Positions 51,393 to 58,697 of a stretch of DNA of 64,000 nt are shown piece by piece. The stretch spans positions 248,001-312,000 of the forward strand of contig SUZL01000001.1 of assembly GCA_015059925.1 (NCBI GenBank), given 5' to 3'. Source of the stretch: Rikenellaceae bacterium (GTDB taxonomy: Bacteria; Bacteroidota; Bacteroidia; Bacteroidales; Rikenellaceae). Positions within the stretch are counted from its first letter, which is position 1. Every line of letters begins with the position of its first letter. Made by a program: the position numbers and the translations under genes. The notes beneath the pieces are model-generated. The model worked only from the letters and a program-made list of their open reading frames with translations, was not told the origin of the DNA and ran no database searches.

Positions 51393-52547
51393 CTACATCA
51401 TAGCATCGGCTAAAGCCTCCAGCGCAGGCAGATCCGAGGCCTTCATACGCGAGCGGATGGTTACCACGGGCTCGACGATCTCCACCTGCTTCATCTGCTC
51501 CAACATCGAACGCATCACGCGACCGGCACAAGGTGCCCACGAGCCGTTCTCGATGATTCCGACCTTGCGGTTCTGGTATGCCTTGATCTGCAAGTGGTGC
51601 AGGAAGTCGTGCATTACGGGGAAGACGCCGCCATCGTACGATGCAGCGGCCACGATCAGGCGATCCATACGGAAGGCATCCTCCACAGCCTCGGCCATAT
51701 CGTCGCGGCTAAGGTCGGCCACCGAAACCTTGCCCACACCGCGCTCACGCAACATATCGGCCACTTTGTGGGCTACGGCTGCCGTACCGCCGTGAATCGA
51801 TGCGTAGGCAACAAACACGCCCTTGGTCTCCACATCGTAGCGGCTCCAAGTGTCGTAAAGGCCAATGTAATAGTCCAAATTCTCCTTCAGGATGGGGCCG
51901 TGCAGAGGACAGATGCACTCCACGTCGAGCGTAGCGAGCTTCTTAAGCAGCGTCTGCACCTGCGCGCCATACTTACCGCAGATATTGAAGTAGTAACGAC
52001 GTGCCTCGCAAGCCCACTCCTCGTCGGCCGACAAAGCGCCGAACTTACCGAAGCCATCAGCCGAGAATACGACCTTATCGTGCTTATCGTAGCTCACCAT
52101 AACCTCGGGCCAATGCACCATCGGAGCCATAAAGAACTGCAGCGTGTGCTCGCCGAGCGAGAGCTCCTCGCCCTCCTTGACAGCTATCGTGCGGCCACTG
52201 AAATCAACGCCCTCGAAAAAGTCGGCCATCATCTGTATGGCTCGCGCTGAGGCTACGATCTGCGCCTTGGGATACTTCTCCACAAACTGCGCGATAGTGC
52301 CGGCGTGATCGGGCTCCATATGATGCACAACCAGATAGTCGGGCGTGCGACCGCCGAGAGCCGCATCCAGATTCGTAAGCCACTCCTCGCTCTTACGCGC
52401 ATCGACCGTATCCATCACGGCGACCTTCTCGTCAAGAATGAGGTAAGAGTTATACGAGATTCCATTGGGGACGATGTACTGACTCTCGAAAAGATCGATG
52501 TCGGTATCGTCCACTCCTATATATTTAATATCGTTTGTAATGTTCAT
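51393..52547 (-). CDS. FprA/flavodiiron protein (A-type flavoprotein)
   Basis: A 384-residue protein: metallo-beta-lactamase-like domain with the diiron ligands in HHMEPDHAG (~79-87, H-x-E-x-D-H) and CPLHGPI (~222), followed by a flavodoxin domain (FVAYASIHGGTAAVAHKVAD ~256) and a SWAPCAGR loop (~342). Flavodiiron proteins reduce O2 to water or NO to N2O, protecting anaerobes; the electron donor is usually rubredoxin, not encoded beside it. It follows nadA by 9 bases, perhaps to protect the oxygen-labile Fe-S enzyme NadA. ATG 52547 chosen over an upstream TTG. Confidence 0.93.
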   Translation of the reverse strand: MNITNDIKYIGVDDTDIDLFESQYIVPNGISYNSYLILDEKVAVMDTVDARKSEEWLTNLDAALGGRTPDYLVVHHMEPDHAGTIAQFVEKYPKAQIVASARAIQMMADFFEGVDFSGRTIAVKEGEELSLGEHTLQFFMAPMVHWPEVMVSYDKHDKVVFSADGFGKFGALSADEEWACEARRYYFNICGKYGAQVQTLLKKLATLDVECICPLHGPILKENLDYYIGLYDTWSRYDVETKGVFVAYASIHGGTAAVAHKVADMLRERGVGKVSVADLSRDDMAEAVEDAFRMDRLIVAAASYDGGVFPVMHDFLHHLQIKAYQNRKVGIIENGSWAPCAGRVMRSMLEQMKQVEIVEPVVTIRSRMKASDLPALEALADAMM

Positions 52548-52556
52548 CTTCAAAAA

Positions 52557-53489
52557 TTATTTAATCGCCACCATATTGAGAATCGAACGCTCGGCCGCCA
52601 AGCGCACCTGTTCGTCCATCACAACCTCAGGCGACTCGTTCTCCAGACACTCGAGGATATTCTCCAGCGTCACCATCTTCATATAACGGCACTCGTTGCA
52701 TCCGCACGTCGAGTCGATCGGCGGCGCGGGGATAAACTGCTTCGCGGGGTAGCGCTTGCGCATCTCGGCAAGGATACCCGCCTCGGTAACCACGATAAAC
52801 TCCTCGGCATCGCTCTTGCCGCAATACTCCAGAATACCCGCCGTCGAGCCAACGTAGTCGGCAACCTCGATGATATAGGCGCGGCACTCGGGATGAACAA
52901 CGACCTTCGCCTCGGGATGTTCGGCCTTGAGCTGCAGAATCTTCTCCAGCGAAAACTCCTCGTGAACGGTGCAAGCACCATCCCACAGCACCATATTTGT
53001 GCGGCCCGTGAGTTTCTGGATATAAGATCCTAAATTACGGTCGGGAGCAAAGATGATGGGCTGATCCTCGGGAATGCTATTTACGACCTGCAAGGCATTC
53101 GACGAGGTGCAACACACATCCGTCAGCGCCTTCACGCCCACCGAGGTATTAACGTACGAAACGACCTTATGGTCGGGGTACTTGGCCTTGAAGGCGGCAA
53201 AGGCCTCCGCCTCGCACGACTCGGCAAGCGAGCAACCCGCCTCGGGAACGGGTAGGAGCACCTTCTTATCGGGCGAGAGCACCTTGGCAGTCTCGGCCAT
53301 AAAATTAACTCCTGCAAAGAGGATTATCGGAGCGTCAATATCACGCGCCTTGACCGACAGAGCCAACGAGTCGCCTAAAAAATCGGCAACGGCCTGCACC
53401 TCGGGCGTGGTGTAGTAGTGGGCCAGAATGACTGCCCCCTTCTGAGCCTTGAGCTCCGCAATACGCTGCATAAGAGACTGGTTTGTCAT
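52557..53489 (-). CDS. nadA: Quinolinate synthase NadA
   Basis: A 310-residue 4Fe-4S enzyme that condenses iminoaspartate with DHAP to quinolinate. Three conserved cysteines appear in AGCSLAESCEAE (~79), TDVCCTSSNA (~105) and CGCNECRYMK (~262); the substrate region PEVQAVADFLGDSLALS lies at ~29-45. ATG 53489 preferred over a GTG two codons upstream. Third gene of nadB-nadC-nadA. Confidence 0.95.
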   Translation of the reverse strand: MTNQSLMQRIAELKAQKGAVILAHYYTTPEVQAVADFLGDSLALSVKARDIDAPIILFAGVNFMAETAKVLSPDKKVLLPVPEAGCSLAESCEAEAFAAFKAKYPDHKVVSYVNTSVGVKALTDVCCTSSNALQVVNSIPEDQPIIFAPDRNLGSYIQKLTGRTNMVLWDGACTVHEEFSLEKILQLKAEHPEAKVVVHPECRAYIIEVADYVGSTAGILEYCGKSDAEEFIVVTEAGILAEMRKRYPAKQFIPAPPIDSTCGCNECRYMKMVTLENILECLENESPEVVMDEQVRLAAERSILNMVAIK

Positions 53490-53511
53490 AGACACAACTC
53501 TTTAGCAATTA

Positions 53512-54360
53512 TTACTCCACTTGGATGTTCATACTAATATCCATCGCCTTGACGGTGTGCGTCAGAGCACCTACGCTGATGTAATCAACGCCCGTAGCGG
53601 CAACCTCCTTCAAGCGAGGAATACTCATATTACCCGACGCCTCGGTCTTGATACCCTTGGCGGCGGCCTTCACAACCTCCGAGGCCTCGGTCATTGCCTC
53701 GTTGGTCATATTGTCGAACATAATGATGTCGGCACCTGCGGCGATAGCCTCCTTAACCTCGTCGAGATTGGTAGCCTCGACCTCGATCTTAACACCCTCG
53801 GCAATGCGGCTACGCACCTGCTCAACGGCCTTGGTGATGCCACCCGCCATCTTGATGTGGTTGTCCTTGATCATCGCCATATCGTAAAGGCCCATACGGT
53901 GGTTCGTTCCACCGCCGTGTTTAACGGCCAGCTTATCCAGCACGCGCAGGCCGGGAGCCGTCTTGCGCGTATCCAGAAGCTCAGTCTGCGTGCCCGCCAG
54001 CTCCTTAACATACTTCGCAGTCTCGGTTGCGATACCGCACATACGCTGGAAGATGTTGAGCGAGAGGCGCTCACCGCGCAGAAGCGTGGGATACGTTGCC
54101 TCGATCTTCAGGATCACATCACCCTTATTCACGCGATCGCCATCGTTGAAATAGGGGGTAAAGACCACATCCTGCTGGAAGCGGTCATAGACCATCTTAA
54201 CGATCTCCAAGCCTGAAACCACGCCCTCCTGCTTGGCAGTCATAGTGGCTACGGCGTTCATCGTTGCGGGGATAATCGACTCGGTGGTGATGTCGCCCGT
54301 ATTGATATCCTCCTCGATACCGAGGTCAATCAACTTATTGATCAAATTTTCGTATTGCAT
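53512..54360 (-). CDS. nadC: Nicotinate-nucleotide pyrophosphorylase (carboxylating) NadC
   Basis: A 282-residue type II phosphoribosyltransferase converting quinolinate and PRPP to nicotinate mononucleotide. Motifs: EEDINTGDIT (~16-25), DTRKTAPGLRVLDKLAVKHGGGTNHRMGLYD (~134-164), IKDNHIKMAGG (~166) and EVEATNLDEVKEAI (~197). 21 bases after nadB and 22 before nadA. Confidence 0.96.
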   Translation of the reverse strand: MQYENLINKLIDLGIEEDINTGDITTESIIPATMNAVATMTAKQEGVVSGLEIVKMVYDRFQQDVVFTPYFNDGDRVNKGDVILKIEATYPTLLRGERLSLNIFQRMCGIATETAKYVKELAGTQTELLDTRKTAPGLRVLDKLAVKHGGGTNHRMGLYDMAMIKDNHIKMAGGITKAVEQVRSRIAEGVKIEVEATNLDEVKEAIAAGADIIMFDNMTNEAMTEASEVVKAAAKGIKTEASGNMSIPRLKEVAATGVDYISVGALTHTVKAMDISMNIQVE

Positions 54361-54381
54361 ATCTATCGTATTTTATTTCAT

Positions 54382-56025
54382 CTAAAAATTCAAAAAATCC
54401 TCATTCACGGGGGCGGTCGTAATCTGCTCGCCCTTACGCTGCACTGAATGCAGAGCAAAAGCCTCGTCGGCGCAGGGGTAATCCTCGCGGTAGTGGCCGC
54501 CACGGCTCTCGCGGCGAAGCAGTGCGGGCGACATAATCAGGCGTGCCACACACAGCATACGTCGTGTGGCCTCGAGGTAGAACTCTCTATCCGATCCTCC
54601 ACGCTCCTTCTGGCGCTGCTTGGTCATCGTGCCCAGAGCCTCGATCTTGCGAAGGCCCTCGGTGAGCCCCTCCTCGCTACGAACGATGCCTGCGTGGGCG
54701 TTCATAATATTGGCCACGGCCTGCTTCAGCTCCACATAGTCGGCCCGATTGGCCGGATCGACGCGGTACTCCTTCTCGAACTCAACAAACTCGGTCTGCG
54801 CACCAACCTTGGCCGAATCCTCGACTGCGCGGTTAGCGAAAACCAGACACTCGATCAGAGAATTCGAGGCCAGACGGTTAGCTCCCATAATACCTGTCGC
54901 AGCAATCTCGCCACAAGCGTAAAGGCGCTTGATGTCGGTGCGACCGTTATGGTTCGACGCTACGCCACCCACCGTATAGTGCGCCGCCGGTGCTACGGGG
55001 ATCTCCTGCGTGAGGTCGTATCCCGCCTCCTGACACTTGGCATTGATTCCGGGGAATCGCTTCAAGATCGTCTCCGAGTCCAGATGACGAAGCGAGAGCG
55101 TAACGTAAGGCATCTCGTCCTTCTGCATCTGCTTATATATCGAGCGGGCGACAATATCGCGCGGCGCCAACTCCGCCAACTCGTGGATAGGCACCATAAA
55201 TCGCTTGCCGTTCTTGCCCAGCAGGTGCGCTCCCTCGCCACGCACGGCCTCGCTGATGAGCGTCGCCTTGGGCGAATCCTTCAGGTAAAGGGCCGAAGGG
55301 TGGAACTGTATAAACTCCATATCGATAATACGGCAACCCGCCTTGTAGGCTATGGCCAGACCGTCGCCGATGGTAGTCTCGGGGTTGGTCGTGCGGGCAT
55401 AGACAGCCGACGCGCCGCCCGAGGTAAGGAAGATATGGCTGGCGTAGAGCAACACCTCGCCACCCGAGAGTGAGCCATCGCCGCCACAGTCATCCTCGAC
55501 AAGAGTCGGATTGCTGCTCCAGCAACGCACACCGTAGCAAGTCCCCTCACTAACGAGCAATTCGAGCAGTGTAGTATTTTCGTATATGGTGATATTATCG
55601 CGTTCTAAGACTTTCGATATTACAAACTCGGTAATCCACTTGCCCGTCGAGTCGCCTCCGGCGTGCAGAATACGACGTTTATGATGGCCGCCCTCCAGAC
55701 CGAGCGACAGAGCGCCGCCCTCGCTGTCGAATTTCATACCCTCGGCTATGATCTCCGCGATGCGGTCGGGGCCCTCGTTTACCAGAATATCTACCGCGCT
55801 ATCTTCGCACAGGCCGCGGCCTGCGATAAGTGTATCGGATTTGTGAATCTGCGGATCGTCATCGCTGGCCGTTACGACAGCTATGCCACCTTGAGCATTG
55901 AACGAATTACTCTCTCGCAAAAACGATTTGGTGATCACCGCCACGTTGCCCTTAAACGACGCCTTATACGCCGCATACAATCCCGCAAGTCCGCTACCTA
56001 CAATTATGTAATCAAATTTGCGCAT
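54382..56025 (-). CDS. nadB: L-aspartate oxidase NadB
   Basis: A 547-residue FAD enzyme producing iminoaspartate. ATG 56025 gives MRKFDYIIVGSGLAGLYAAYKAS (FAD motif); a longer frame to 56145 is hydrophobic leader and is rejected. RESNSFNAQGGIAVV (~47), HAGGDSTGKWIT (~132), MEFIQFHPSALYL (~235) and the flavin-active GANRLASNSLIECLVFANRA (~370) are family motifs. Promoter at 56049-56079. Leads the NAD biosynthesis operon. Confidence 0.96.
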   Translation of the reverse strand: MRKFDYIIVGSGLAGLYAAYKASFKGNVAVITKSFLRESNSFNAQGGIAVVTASDDDPQIHKSDTLIAGRGLCEDSAVDILVNEGPDRIAEIIAEGMKFDSEGGALSLGLEGGHHKRRILHAGGDSTGKWITEFVISKVLERDNITIYENTTLLELLVSEGTCYGVRCWSSNPTLVEDDCGGDGSLSGGEVLLYASHIFLTSGGASAVYARTTNPETTIGDGLAIAYKAGCRIIDMEFIQFHPSALYLKDSPKATLISEAVRGEGAHLLGKNGKRFMVPIHELAELAPRDIVARSIYKQMQKDEMPYVTLSLRHLDSETILKRFPGINAKCQEAGYDLTQEIPVAPAAHYTVGGVASNHNGRTDIKRLYACGEIAATGIMGANRLASNSLIECLVFANRAVEDSAKVGAQTEFVEFEKEYRVDPANRADYVELKQAVANIMNAHAGIVRSEEGLTEGLRKIEALGTMTKQRQKERGGSDREFYLEATRRMLCVARLIMSPALLRRESRGGHYREDYPCADEAFALHSVQRKGEQITTAPVNEDFLNF

Positions 56026-56048
56026 TACCGTATTAAATAATAACCACG

Positions 56049-56079
56049 CAAATATACCAAAAAATGAGTGCAAAACAAA
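56049..56079 (-). promoter_or_regulatory. Promoter of the nadB operon
   Basis: Minus strand TTTG (56079-56076), 19 bases, TATATTTG (56056-56049), about 24 bases before the nadB start. Confidence 0.85.
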
Positions 56080-56171
56080 AAAAGAGGCGCAAAGATACGT
56101 TATGAAGTTTATTTTTATTATTTTTGTGGGAGTTTTCAGAAACATTAACTAATTTAACTAAATACACTGAT

Positions 56172-57404
56172 ATGAAAGAGGCTATTGCTATTCTTACTGG
56201 TGGCGGCCCGGCTCCGGGTATGAACACCGTTGTAGGCAGCGTCGCAAAGACGTTCCTTGCTAAGGGTTATCGCGTAATCGGCTTGCATTACGGTTACTCA
56301 GGTCTTTTCAACCCCAATCCCCGTTTTGAGGATATGGATTTCGTAAAGGCTGACTTCATCTTCAACCAGGGTGGTTCGTACCTTACGATGAGCCGTTTCA
56401 AGCCCACCGATAAGGATTTCGAGGAGAACTTCAACCTCTCATTCTTCCAGGAGAACAACATCAAGTTGCTCGTTACCGTTGGTGGCGACGACACCGCTTC
56501 TACGGCTAACCGCATCGCTAAGTTCTTGGAGGCTAAGCAGTATCCTATTGCTAATATCCACGTTCCCAAGACCATCGACAACGACCTTCCCCTGCCCGCA
56601 GGCTCGCCCACGTTCGGCTATCAGTCAGCTAAGGAGGGTGGTACCGTTATCGGCCGCGCCGTTTATAACGACGCTCGCACCTCGGCTAACTGGTTCGTTG
56701 TAGCTGCTATGGGTCGCTCGGCTGGTCACCTCGCATTCGGTATCGGTTCGGCTTGCCACTACCCGATGATCGTTATCCCCGAGATGTTCAACAAGACCGA
56801 GATCACCATCGAGAAGATCGTAAATCTGGTTATCTCTTCTATCATCAAGCGTAAGATTATGGGTATCGAGTACGGTGTTGCTATGATCTCGGAGGGTGTA
56901 TTCCACGCTCTGTCGGACGAGGAGATCCGCAACTCTGGCATCAACTTCACTTACGACGATCACGGCCACCCCGAGCTCGGTAAGGTATCGAAGGCTAACA
57001 TCTTCAACGAGCTGCTGGAGAACAAGCTCAAGGAGCTCAAGCTGAAGGTTAAGTCTCGTCCCGTTGAGATCGGTTACGAGGTACGTTGCCAGACTCCTAT
57101 CGCTTACGACTTGGTATATTGCTCAGAGTTGGGTATGGGTGTTTACAAGCTCTTCTCAGAGGGTAAGACCGGCTGTATGGTTTACATCTCACAGGATGGT
57201 TTCGTATCGCCTCTCTACCTGAAGGATCTGCAGGATCCCACCACTGGCAAGATTCCTCCCCGTCTCGTGAACATCGAGTCTGATAAGATTCAGCAGGTTA
57301 TCAACAACCTCCTGCACTACGTTACCCCCGAGGATTACGAGGCAGCAAAGGCTTACGTTGCTAACCCTGAGGCTTACGACTTCAAGAAGATTCTGGAGTG
57401 GTAG
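56172..57404 (+). CDS. pfp: Pyrophosphate-dependent 6-phosphofructokinase
   Basis: A 410-residue glycolytic enzyme. ATG 56172 (MKEAIAILTGGGPAPGMN) is preferred; the upstream in-frame Met at 56124 lies in the leader. Substrate residues at 104-107 read GGDD, and 132-138 read PKTIDND: the Asp and Lys that distinguish PPi-dependent from ATP-dependent enzymes (ATP types have GGDG and PGTIDND). It is therefore expected to use PPi and to be reversible. Codon choice is richer in T-ending codons than its neighbours (e.g. many GCT, GTT, ATC), consistent with high expression. A TATTTTTG box is at 56119-56126. Confidence 0.93.
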   Translation: MKEAIAILTGGGPAPGMNTVVGSVAKTFLAKGYRVIGLHYGYSGLFNPNPRFEDMDFVKADFIFNQGGSYLTMSRFKPTDKDFEENFNLSFFQENNIKLLVTVGGDDTASTANRIAKFLEAKQYPIANIHVPKTIDNDLPLPAGSPTFGYQSAKEGGTVIGRAVYNDARTSANWFVVAAMGRSAGHLAFGIGSACHYPMIVIPEMFNKTEITIEKIVNLVISSIIKRKIMGIEYGVAMISEGVFHALSDEEIRNSGINFTYDDHGHPELGKVSKANIFNELLENKLKELKLKVKSRPVEIGYEVRCQTPIAYDLVYCSELGMGVYKLFSEGKTGCMVYISQDGFVSPLYLKDLQDPTTGKIPPRLVNIESDKIQQVINNLLHYVTPEDYEAAKAYVANPEAYDFKKILEW

Positions 57405-57423
57405 TCTAAACCAAGATAGAAAA

Positions 57424-57458
57424 GAGGGTGCCTTTTTCGGGCACCCTCTATTTTTTTT
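57424..57458. terminator. Shared terminator, pfp and the SLOG gene
   Basis: GAGGGTGCC / GGGCACCCTC stem with T8 on the right; also serves the minus-strand SLOG gene, ending at its stop. Confidence 0.9.
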
Positions 57459-57945
57459 AGAATGGTAGGTGTAACTGCGGATCGGGATAGAGATTTATCA
57501 CCTCGCGTCCCTTGCGGCGGGCACGAAGCGCGGTATAGGCCGTACCGCCATCCCGTCGGCCATCCCACCACGCCACGACGAGCGACGAGTGATCGACCAG
57601 ATAATCGTTGCGACGCATATAGGCTCCCACATTGTTCTCGCCCACCACTACCCTACGATCGGCCGCCGCGATAAGCGCGTCGTATCGCTCACCATCCTCA
57701 CCTCGAAAGAGCGACCGAAATTCCGCAAATGGCTCTACGGCAACCAATTCCACATCGGAATGCAGACGCTTATGCACAACAACAGCCTCGCCTGCCGAGA
57801 GGTCAAATCCCCACGCCATACCACACAGATAGCGCCTTGCGCCATCCTCATAAAGCTCCTCGAGAAGCTGTCGCAGCTCCCCGTCGGCCTCGGATTGATA
57901 TGTACGGTGGCCCGTGAAGGCAACCGTTAGGAACTCTCTCTGCAT
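57457..57945 (-). CDS. SLOG-family (DUF1273/YspA-like) nucleotide-binding protein
   Basis: A 162-residue protein of the SLOG/DprA-like Rossmannoid group: FTGHRTYQ (~10) at the N-terminus, CGMAWGFDLSAGEAVV (~41) and VVGENNVGAYMRRNDYLVDHSSLVVAWWDGRRDGGT (~98-133), the last matching the family's nucleotide or ADP-ribose-type sugar binding loop. Many relatives are predicted sensors of nucleotide ligands in conflict systems, but nothing adjacent (no TIR, nuclease or effector gene) indicates a defence role here. Single gene. Confidence 0.78.
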   Translation of the reverse strand: MQREFLTVAFTGHRTYQSEADGELRQLLEELYEDGARRYLCGMAWGFDLSAGEAVVVHKRLHSDVELVAVEPFAEFRSLFRGEDGERYDALIAAADRRVVVGENNVGAYMRRNDYLVDHSSLVVAWWDGRRDGGTAYTALRARRKGREVINLYPDPQLHLPF

Positions 57946-58051
57946 TGGCTCAACGACTTAAAGCATAAAACGGAATTTGCGCAAACAAATATAGCAGTTA
58001 TGGCGCGGATTTTGCAACTTTTCGCAGTGAATTACAAAAAATAATTGCACT

Positions 58052-58225
58052 ATGAAAAATTCTGGTATTTGCACTTTGGTCTCATTTCTGGGCGGTATGT
58101 TGGTTGGATCGGTCGTTACGATGCTCGTAACACCGCAGTCGGGACCAGAACTACGCACAAAGATTCGCGATTACGTTGATCACGAGGCAGAGAAGATCCG
58201 CTGCCACTGCGACGACAAGCAGTAA
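58052..58225 (+). CDS. Small YtxH-like membrane protein
   Basis: A 57-residue protein (MKNSGICTLVSFLGGMLVGS...). One TM helix ~8-26 is followed by TPQSGPELRTKIRDYVDHEAEKI, the YtxH/gas-vesicle GvpP-like pattern, and a Cys-containing tail (CHCDD). YtxH proteins are small, membrane-tethered and of unknown general role. It starts a two-gene unit with the next membrane protein (12 bases away). Predicted from the sequence itself; a downstream initiation is unlikely. Confidence 0.8.
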   Translation: MKNSGICTLVSFLGGMLVGSVVTMLVTPQSGPELRTKIRDYVDHEAEKIRCHCDDKQ

Positions 58226-58237
58226 AAAGTTGTGGGG

Positions 58238-58567
58238 ATGGAGGAGAACACTACACGCAGGCATAGCACGATGGCACCACTATTCTACTTTGTCGCCTCG
58301 GCGGCAGCCGCAGCCATACTTTTGGTGGCGGCGATAGTGGCGTGGATTACCGAAATTGTGGGTTCGGCCACTTGGGCAACGCTCATCGTGGGTGGATTCT
58401 TCCTCTTCGTTGCGTGGCTTACGTATGTGCTGGCGGTACGTCGTGCGATCGATGATATCCGCGACCGTCTCGACACGATTTACGATGTGGCCAACGCAGC
58501 ACGCAACGCATACCGTATGGCGATGCACCTCACCCGCAACGTATTGGATGAGATTATGCGTAAATGA
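58238..58567 (+). CDS. Small two-helix membrane protein (holin-like, YtxH partner)
   Basis: A 109-residue protein from ATG 58238 (a GTG two codons earlier is possible). Two strong hydrophobic segments at ~17-41 (ASAAAAAILLVAAIVAWI) and ~44-66 (ATLIVGGFFLFVAWLTYVL) are followed by an amphipathic helix RRAIDDIRDRLDTIYDV and a basic end. Bacteroidetes frequently pair a YtxH gene with a DUF-type/phage-holin superfamily III-like protein of this shape; the role is unknown. The shared promoter is not obvious. Confidence 0.75.
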   Translation: MEENTTRRHSTMAPLFYFVASAAAAAILLVAAIVAWITEIVGSATWATLIVGGFFLFVAWLTYVLAVRRAIDDIRDRLDTIYDVANAARNAYRMAMHLTRNVLDEIMRK

Positions 58568-58575
58568 TCGCGCAA

Positions 58576-58612
58576 GAGGGTGTCTGACTTTCGGGTTAGC
58601 ACCCTCGTTTTT
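58576..58612 (+). terminator. Terminator of the small membrane-protein pair
   Basis: GAGGGTG / CACCCTC outer stem with CTGAC / GTTAG inner stem, then GTTTTTT. Confidence 0.85.
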
Positions 58613-58620
58613 TACGCAAA

Positions 58621-58652
58621 AAAGAGGTCGCCCACACGGGGCAACCTCTTTT
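58621..58652 (-). terminator. Terminator of the acyl-CoA dehydrogenase operon
   Basis: AAAGAGGTCGCCC / GGGGCAACCTCTTTT stem with T6 on the minus strand. Confidence 0.8.
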
Positions 58653-58669
58653 CGTTTATTATCTTCCCT

Positions 58670-58687
58670 GAAGTTGTATAACGAGAG
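58670..58687 (-). repeat. Recurrent 3'-end motif, copy 5
   Basis: GAAGTTGTATAACGAGAG, between the acyl-CoA dehydrogenase stop (58698) and its terminator; three substitutions from copy 1. Confidence 0.7.
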
Positions 58688-58697
58688 GGGGGTTCAA

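Noticed and set aside
54448..55473. 341-codon frame antisense to nadB
   Set aside because: Shadow of nadB; composition typical of an antisense frame in GC-rich codons.
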